Below are positions 57,330-64,000 of a stretch of DNA of 64,000 bases, one piece after another. The stretch lies in assembly GCF_000143415.4 (NCBI RefSeq), contig NW_003314304.1, positions 575,102 through 639,101 of the forward strand, written 5' to 3'. The stretch comes from Selaginella moellendorffii. Lineage: Eukaryota > Streptophyta > Lycopodiopsida > Selaginellales > Selaginellaceae. Positions within the stretch are counted from its first letter, which is position 1. Every line of letters starts with the position of its first letter. The notes beneath the pieces were generated by a model that was not told the origin of the DNA, did not search any database, and saw nothing but the letters and a program-made list of their open reading frames with translations. The position numbers were made by a program, and so were the translations under genes.

Positions 57330-59132
57330 CACACTAATGCAGCTTCAGAAAGAACCTATGTAGTAAATAACCTAGATTGGCAATTTAATGTAATTAGCAT
57401 ATGACCCATAATTAGATCTTTCATGAGTTTGGATCAAAAGTCTATAGAAATCCCATATCTGATTGCCAACATGGTACTGCACACATGCTCACTGTACTAG
57501 GTGATATAACCAAGGTAAGCTTATACTGCACAATCCCAAATACCGTTCAAAACGCCTCTGCCTTACATGCATCTGTAGCACGCTCAAGCAATCAGTGAGG
57601 ATCCTGGCAGGATTCAAATGCATAAATAGCAGGATCCTGAGCAAGGTTGCTCAAGTAGAGAGACCACCAAAGCAGTCGGCCATACTTGAGCATCCACTCA
57701 TTACTAACCACCTCCTCAAAACAATTCCCCTGTGTAGATGTAGCCAGCAGAGTGTGCTGTTTTCCCCGATATCTCCCTTAAAGAAGGCAATTAAAGGAGA
57801 CGGAAGAAAAAACCCAAGGACCAGATTCCGACTCTGCAAAGAAGGATCGCACCACTCAGGTTCTAAGAAATTGGTGACCCTGGATGTAGTGTCTATGAAC
57901 AGAGTTAAACATGTTCCACCTAACGCTCGTGTAGATCTTCGAAGTGGCGTCCATCTATGGAAAGGTAACAGCAACCGGGCTTCATTGAAGACAAACAGCA
58001 GCTTCAACAGTTGGCCTGTCATCTCCATACCAATTCCCAAAGCCAGGGACCTCAAGAATATAACTCTGGAAGACTTCAATGGCTTTAGTCTCCCATGTCG
58101 TCCATAGTTCAACTGAGTACTAGCCTGTATCTTCTTGAGAAACTTAAGTTTCCATTCAAGTTTTTTAATCCGATTCTCCACCCCCGGCCAAAATCCCTTT
58201 CCACCATCTACCGTCATCATGTTTGAAAACACTTGCAGCCCCCACGGCTCCTCTTTCCCTAGTCCTCCACCCAGCTCCTCAATGCATGCGATCCAATAAG
58301 CCAGACAGTAGGTCATGCATGCGAGATGGCCTGCGTAATCTCCATTTCCCAGTGCCTGCCTTGCACGGCCGAGGAAAGCATTTCTAAAATATGAGGGCTG
58401 AGGATAACAGGAGCCAGAACCCAGCGACAAGTAAATGACCCAAACCTGTTTCCGATGTAACTCTCGAACCACCCTCGACTTACCCCAGCCGCTGGACTGG
58501 AAGAGACCAACGATACGTGAAAAATCAGTCTCCTTCTTGATCTTGTTCAGGGCATCGTAAAACGAGTCTACTCCACTGCCCTGATATTCCATGTCAAGTG
58601 CTCGACCTGTAGCAGCAGCAAACATAAACATTCATGCAAACTGACGCACTTACTTGCCAATCGTTAACTCTATGCCATGTTGTGGACTTGTCCTTGTACT
58701 GCTACTGCTCCTCCGGTGTCAGCTTGTACCAGCAAGCTCTATAGATTTCATCAAGCCATTCCTCGCCGTTCAGCTTCTTGTGGATACACTCCCAAGATTT
58801 GAAAAGAAGCGCTGGGTACTTCTCCAACACCATTCTCATTTTTGATTCCCGCGCCTCGTTGTCTATTTGTTGCAGCGCCATTTCAAGTACATACTGTGGG
58901 CCGATGCCTTAGTGTTTCTCTTGGTGCTCTGGCGACAACTTGTCCCAACTCTCAAGCAGCAGATCCAAATACATCAGCTTCCTGTCAGAAATGAAACCTT
59001 TCCGGGCTTTGACGATATCTCATCTCCACCGATCGCATCCGCTCTTGTGCACATAGCAGCAGCCCGTATGCCTCGTCGCTCTCTTCCCGAATCCTCTTTC
59101 GGTCCTCGCTGCCTTTTACCTCTGTCGGCCAT
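57330..59132 (-). pseudogene. P-loop ATPase relic resembling the Crinkler-type NTPase module (B' copy, longer)
   Basis: The open frame 58631-57651 (326 residues) contains SSGWGKSR (Walker A-like), FVFNEARLLL (Walker B-like with Asn for Asp) and LFIDTTSRVTNFLEP in one frame. A 19-base deletion relative to copy B joins the last two. Further downstream, other frames give NEWMLKYGRLLWWSLYLS and IYAFESC near 57700-57610, resembling the GRPLW segment after the ATPase core in Crinkler-type proteins. This distal part is missing from copy B. The upstream part to the ATG at 59132 has the same stops as B. Such modules are linked to effectors and conflict systems elsewhere; a role here is not supported. 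Confidence 0.55.
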
Positions 59133-59169
59133 AGTTGGGGCTAGGGCTTGTAATCGTGGATCCAGCAGC

Positions 59170-59275
59170 GTCGACTCATGTATTCCAAGTGTGGAAACAT
59201 GGTGGAGGCTGAGAGAGTTCAGGAGCATGCCTTGCCACAGCCTGGTGTCGTGGATAAGTCGCACAGGATTTGCAG
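59170..59275 (+). pseudogene. PPR repeat fragment, plus strand, B' copy
   Basis: MYSKCGNMVEAERV with a frameshift into FRSMPCHSLVSW; counterpart of 18215-18325. Confidence 0.55.
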
Positions 59276-59835
59276 CAGGAAAAGTTTTCAGGGAGGACAT
59301 TTCATTGATGAAATGCTCGGCTTCTTGCAGTCTCCGACACCGTGCGAGGAGATCGATCATACAGATATAGTGATCTGGAGAGGCTGAAATTATGCCCTGG
59401 AAATTCTGGTGGCCGTTCCCGCGTGGCTACATGTTGCCAGAAGGTTGAGAAAAGTGATTTGGTTTGGGAGAATTCCCTCGAGCTTCATCGCCTGGAAGAT
59501 CTCTAGCGCTGCTTCCTCCTATTCAATGTAGGCAGTGAGCATCGCCGTCCAGGAGATCACGTCGCGCTCGCACATGGAATCAAACACGGCTCTCGCGTCT
59601 AGGGAATTGCGATCTTCTTCGACTCCACAGCAACCAAGACTCGTCCGCGCTCCAGGCTGGGGATCGCCGCACAGGCATCGATCGCCAGAGTGAAGGAAAC
59701 CTCCTCGACCAAGACTCCCTCCAGATCCATGCGCACAAAGATCACGAGGGATTCTGGCGCGCGAATCCACTGACCGCCCCCCAGGAGACGGCATCCTTGC
59801 GATCACGAGCAGCCTCTTCAGTCCCACTGCTCTCC
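59276..59835 (-). pseudogene. PPR protein pseudogene, minus strand, B' copy
   Basis: Same repeats and stops as 18326-18880 (VFDSMCERDVISWTAMLTAY, MIDLLARCRRLQEAEHFI). It was dead before duplication. Confidence 0.7.
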
Positions 59836-60775
59836 ACCTTTACAATTGAAATGCTGGCCCACACAGACTGCATTAACGAGATTAGAAAATCTTTTGTATA
59901 TCAAAGTATGTCTATGTAAGAAAAATTGAAGAACACAGCTTTTAGCTTTTTGTGGTATTTTTGTAAATTTTTGTAACTTCACTTGTAATGTATGCTAAAA
60001 TACATTTGTATGTTAACCAACATCACATGTAATATATGAGGTATTCCATCAATTCCTCCTTTAACAATGCCAAGCCCAGCAAGAGCATTGACAAGATCCA
60101 AGGCAAACATTTTTTCCTGCGCTTCTTTCTTGTCAGCATCATTTTCCTCATTATATTTGTCATATATCGCATTTGTAAAAGTCGTTATAGTAAAATAACA
60201 TAATTTTAGAAAAGAGAAGGTTCTTATGAATTTTGTTTTTGGTTTACTTAAAGCAAACTTGATATACCTAGAATATATTTGAATATTTTAGAATATTCTA
60301 CCATTTAAGGGTTGTTATTTATTTTCTATAATTTATAAACATGGTTATAATTTATAAATTTTTCTAAACACTTTTTAGTATATTCTTTTTTATTCTACCA
60401 TCTAATTGTTGACATGCAATAAGATTAGTCTTGTTTTTATAAATTATATACATGTTTATAATTATAAATTTTCATTTGATCAATAAATAAAAATAACACT
60501 ACTATTAAGCAAACTAAATATTGCCACAACAATTTTTTTTAAACTACTCAGTTTAGTAGTACTTAATTACTTTTATATTTCAATATTTTAAAGTTTGTCA
60601 AAACCTTCATTTCTTTGATTAAGATTTCCTTTATAATACTTATAATTAAGTACTTGACTTGCATTAAATTAACCTAAACTCGTAAAACTTTAAACCACCC
60701 CAGGAGCTTGGATAGCCTTGTAGCTCCTTTCGAGAGGTTTCTTTCTTCCTACGATCTGCCACGCAATCCCACCGG
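59836..60775. other. AT-rich spacer, B' copy
   Basis: Counterpart of 18881-19865 with small deletions. It includes the short coding-like minus-strand fragment near 60160-60050 (MFALDLVNALAGLGIVKG). Nothing else is seen. Confidence 0.4.
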
Positions 60776-61800
60776 GTGAAAGAAATTCACAAGATTATTT
60801 TTCCTTGCGAATCTCATGTGGGGACATGGTCTAGATTGGCCTTCAATCACATCTGCCGACCCAATGTCTTCTGCTCTTGGCGATTGCCCAGAATGGAACC
60901 TTGGGACGGCGTTCCAGCATGGTTCGAAGCAATGCCCAAGAGAGATGTTACGACACTACGCAGCTGATGGGAACTTGGATCAAGCCCAGGAACTGTTTGA
61001 TCGAATGCCGAGAAGAATGTAGTGGCATGGACTGTGATGGTTACCGCATTTCACCATAAAGGGGATCTGGATAGTGCGAAAGAGTTGTTTGATAAGATGC
61101 CTGAGAGAAATCCGGTTTCTTGGGGTGCTCTGATGGCGGCTTACGCAGTGCACAACCGGCTTGAAGAAGTGAAGCGTTTGTTTGATGCGATGGAGAAATC
61201 AAACGTTTACGTCTACACTGTGATGATCACTGCGTATGCCAAAGCAGGGGAAATTGCAAATGCGGAGAGGATGTTTGCTCTCATGCCTGAGAAGGACGTA
61301 ATCGCTCAAACTACAATGCTGCAAGCGTTTGCTCACAATGGTCTTGTTGAGAAGGCAAGCAAGATCTTTGATGTAATCCTTGACAAGTATGAAATGCCTT
61401 GGAACGATATGATCAATTGCATATGCTAAAAAAGGGCAGGCATTTCATGCAAAGCAAGTGTTTGATTCCACGCCCGCAAAGAAACAAAACATCGTGACTT
61501 AGAACTCAATGCTCTAGCTGTTTAATCTCCTAGCTCTAGAGCTGCTGAAAACCATGCAGCTCGAAAGGATCAAACCAAACGAGATAACTTTCATCGCAGC
61601 ACTGGGTGCCTGTGCTGACGCCGGCAAGCTTGAAACTGGACAAGCGTTCCACGCCAAGATCATCGATCAAGGACCAATGCATCCAGGTCTTGCTGGTGAA
61701 TATGTATGGGAAATGCCGTAGCCTGGTGGATACTGTCAGTCTTCAACCAAACCCAAGTGAGCCTCCGCAACACTATTTGCTGGATTGTGATGATCATGGC
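60776..61800 (+). pseudogene. PPR protein pseudogene, B' copy (best preserved)
   Basis: The open stretch 61022-61429 holds four consecutive PPR repeats (AWTVMVTAFHHKGDLDSAKE, LFDKMPERNPVSWGALMAAY, VYTVMITAYAKAGEIANAER, MFALMPEKDVIAQTTMLQAF). It is preceded, in other frames, by WFEAMPKRDVTTLR and AADGNLDQAQELFDRMPRRM, and followed by KTMQLERIKPNEITFIAALG. Frame changes at about 60960-61020 and a stop at 61429 prevent a complete protein. PPR proteins of this kind bind organelle RNA. Confidence 0.75.
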
Positions 61801-62071
61801 TTTTGAAGACAACCACCACTTGCCGGTCGTGCGCTTCATAGGCTGATATCAGAACACCCCAAAAAACCGGATTTCTCTCCTGTCAAACAACTCTATTTTG
61901 CGATCATAGTCCCCTTTCTGGGTACCATCACAGTCCATGCCACTTCGATCAAACAGTTCCTGGGTTTGATCCAACTTCCCATCAGCTGCATAGCATCGTA
62001 TCATCACGACCCCGGAGCAGCCCAGCGAAGAAAGAAACCTCTCAAAAGGAAGCTACCTTTTGTGAAACTTC

Positions 62072-62079
62072 TATATAAG
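62072..62079 (+). promoter_or_regulatory. TATA box of the 241-residue gene (unit 4)
   Basis: TATATAAG, with its start 40 bases before the ATG at 62112. Confidence 0.6.
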
Positions 62080-62111
62080 AGTTCCAAGAATTAGGGTTTG
62101 ATAGGATTCTT

Positions 62112-62837
62112 ATGGGTCATAGCAAAGAATTAGTTGTAGAACTCCCAAGGGTAATGAAAGTGGAGAAGATTTTATTCTCTTCCAACACCAACAATCTAGA
62201 GTGTGAAGTATTTGGGAAAGAGGATCAAGACGGAGAGTGGATGTTTTTGGGTAAAACAGGTCGAGAAGCAAGATTCAAGCTCACCAAGCTGAGATTCATC
62301 CTTGTCAAACCTCTCTCTGGATTTGAGGTATCTACGATTGTGAGTTTTTATAGCAAGGACAATGCCCAGAAGCCTGTGGAGGAGTTAGAGTTGAAATACA
62401 TTAATCCTCAAAAGGTGGACTATCAAAATCCTTTTAAAGTTGGCCAGCTTTCCAAGGACACTCTTGTCACGAAAGCAATTGTTCGATCCAATCTCCGGTA
62501 TTACAAATTCCGGTTGTGGGGCAACATAGAGTATCCCTGCCAATGGTGGTTTCCAATGGGAGACTACGACCAGGACGAGCCCAACCCTTGTACGCGAGAT
62601 TTGACCATCAGATACTTTGATGTGAAGAACGAGGGGAAGTTAATGCTAGCACCTCAATGCAAGTTGATTGTTTTTGAGAGGACTTCCACTTGTCACTCAG
62701 AGCGTGAGGAATTTGATCTACATAATCTTCCACAAAAGAAGCAGTCAAATAGAAGGGGTTCTGATAAAAAACTATCTAAACTCTCTAATCTGAGCTTAAA
62801 AGTTTTAAAGGCCTTAAATGTTGTTAAAAGGAATTAG
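62112..62837 (+). CDS. Unrecognised 241-residue protein (unit 4)
   Basis: An open intronless frame, closest to unit 2 (shared SKDNAQ, NPQKVDYQNP, DYDQDEPNP and the SNRRGSDKKLSKLSN-like tail). Unlike unit 2 it keeps the CHSEREEF segment. It has the same two-half layout with W-F-G motifs, and neither signal peptide nor membrane span. AATAAA follows at 62861. It lies about 300 bases before a broken UGT. The function is unknown. Confidence 0.78.
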   Translation: MGHSKELVVELPRVMKVEKILFSSNTNNLECEVFGKEDQDGEWMFLGKTGREARFKLTKLRFILVKPLSGFEVSTIVSFYSKDNAQKPVEELELKYINPQKVDYQNPFKVGQLSKDTLVTKAIVRSNLRYYKFRLWGNIEYPCQWWFPMGDYDQDEPNPCTRDLTIRYFDVKNEGKLMLAPQCKLIVFERTSTCHSEREEFDLHNLPQKKQSNRRGSDKKLSKLSNLSLKVLKALNVVKRN

Positions 62838-63138
62838 AATTTATAAACTCAAATCTTAGTAATAAATTCAACTTTAACTTGTTTGTCTAATTCAGAGTAG
62901 GAAGTTTTCATGTGACAAATAACACAAGGACAAAACAAATATGTGTCTGCTAGGCTTCAAGCCAGAATGTAGAATTCTCACCACTAAATATTACCCTAAT
63001 ACTGGACTGTATGGTTCCCTATTGCGAATCAAACAAATAATGAAAGACAAGACATAGAGGAAACCACAATTTCCAATTCAGCCCATAAATGCTAGTAGCC
63101 CAAAACTCCCTCTTTCTAAACCGGTCTAATCATCATCC

Positions 63139-64000
63139 ATGGGCTCTCTCTCGAAACTTCACGTTGTTCTTATCCCACTTCCAGCACAGGGACATGTCGT
63201 TCCACTCGTCTATCTTGCCCGCAAGCTCGCGCTCCTTGGAGTCACTATGACCATCATCAACGTTGATAGCATCCACGAAACCTTGCAGCAATCCTGGACG
63301 AGCGAGGCCAATCCTGTGAATAATGGCCAGGACATTCGCCTCGAGTCCATCGAGGATCCACTCGCGGAGCTCTTGTCCCGGATCGATCGAGAAGCAGAGT
63401 CGTCTCGGAATTTTACCATCTCAGTGCTCCACATGCTGCAAAAAAAAGGCTGGATTGGCTGGAGCGAGCTTTTGGCCGGGAAGTGCTGCTTGGGATGCCA
63501 TCGAATTCCACGTTCCAAAGCTCCTGGAGATGGGAGACGTTCCTGTCAAAGGTAAAGCTTCGATGAATCTAGAAGTTTGTTCTAAGAAAACATGGAAGTT
63601 TTCAAGAATGTGATAGAGGGAGATGACAAGCTGATCTCTTACATCCCTGGAATGGAGCTAAGATCACAAGACATTCCACTCTTCATGCACGAAGAGAATT
63701 CCAGAAGGTCAGGGAAGAGCAGTCATTGCATCTCTCCAAGAGGATCACACGGGATTCTTGGTTTCTGATAAACTCTGTCCATGACATCGAGCTCCGAGTT
63801 TTTGAAGCGATGAGGGAAGGATTCGGGGCGAAGTTTGTGCCTGTTGGACCATTGTTTCCTCTCAAGGGAGAAGCGATCAATTCAACTGGATTGAAAGAGG
63901 TTAGCCTGAGAACTCCAGATGAATCTTGTCTTCCATGTGGTTCTCTATGTTTCGTTTGGAAGCATCTCCTTCATGACTGCCAAGCAATTTGAGGAGATCA
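63139..64000 (+). pseudogene. UGT pseudogene (B' copy), cut by the window end
   Basis: It starts like the intact genes (PLPAQGH with catalytic His; GVTMTIINVDSIHETLQQSW). It shares the 84-bp in-frame deletion with B, then loses frame around 63390-63400 (after SRIDRE), where the catalytic Asp region should be. The A-run at 63440 has two extra bases compared with the intact gene. The intron is kept (63552-63616). Exon 2 has a frameshift near 63690 and a deletion after ESCLP near 63937. Sequence runs to the window edge at the CQAIEEI position, so the PSPG box cannot be judged. Confidence 0.88.

Overview
The window looks like nuclear DNA of an early-diverging vascular plant, most likely a Selaginella-type lycophyte (inference). 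The evidence is plant family-1 UDP-glycosyltransferases with a complete 44-residue PSPG box and a single 61-nt intron, many pentatricopeptide-repeat (PPR) fragments, a plant-type NYN nuclease-domain remnant, Ty3/gypsy chromovirus remains, a non-coding LARD-like LTR element, a complete TRIM, and Cassandra-like LTRs carrying 5S-rRNA-derived sequence. No tRNA or rRNA gene, CRISPR array or bacterial operon was seen.

The layout is a large direct duplication. Block A (about 57-15290) recurs as A' (30179-45405), and block B (about 16775-22912) recurs as B' (about 57755-64000, cut by the window end). A and A' hold, in order: inverted LTR pieces; a minus-strand chromovirus relic; a minus-strand PPR relic; a plus-strand NYN relic fused to a UGT fragment; a minus-strand PPR relic; an intact intronless gene for an unrecognised 240-residue protein; an intact two-exon UGT; a plus-strand PPR relic; and AT-rich DNA. 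B and B' hold a broken minus-strand gene resembling the P-loop ATPase module of Crinkler-type proteins, a mosaic PPR relic, AT-rich DNA, a plus-strand PPR relic, another intact 236/241-residue gene of the same unknown family, and a broken UGT.

So a PPR / unknown 240-residue protein / UGT cassette occurs four times. All four copies of the unknown gene are open. The UGTs are intact only in A and A'; those of B and B' share an 84-bp in-frame deletion plus later frameshifts.

Between the blocks lie retroelements: an LTR with a minisatellite (15325-16540); a full-length 6.3-kb LARD with 1.15-kb LTRs (23840-30178); and, in the A'-B' spacer, Cassandra-like LTRs, a 674-bp TRIM with target-site duplication, gypsy fragments and an inverted LARD. 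The A-B spacer appears to have lost about 11 kb that the A'-B' spacer keeps. Two runs of N (33766-33865, 49822-49928) mark assembly gaps.

The probable working genes are two UGTs, which would glucosylate small molecules in the cytosol, and four copies of the unknown gene. Everything else looks like relics or mobile DNA.
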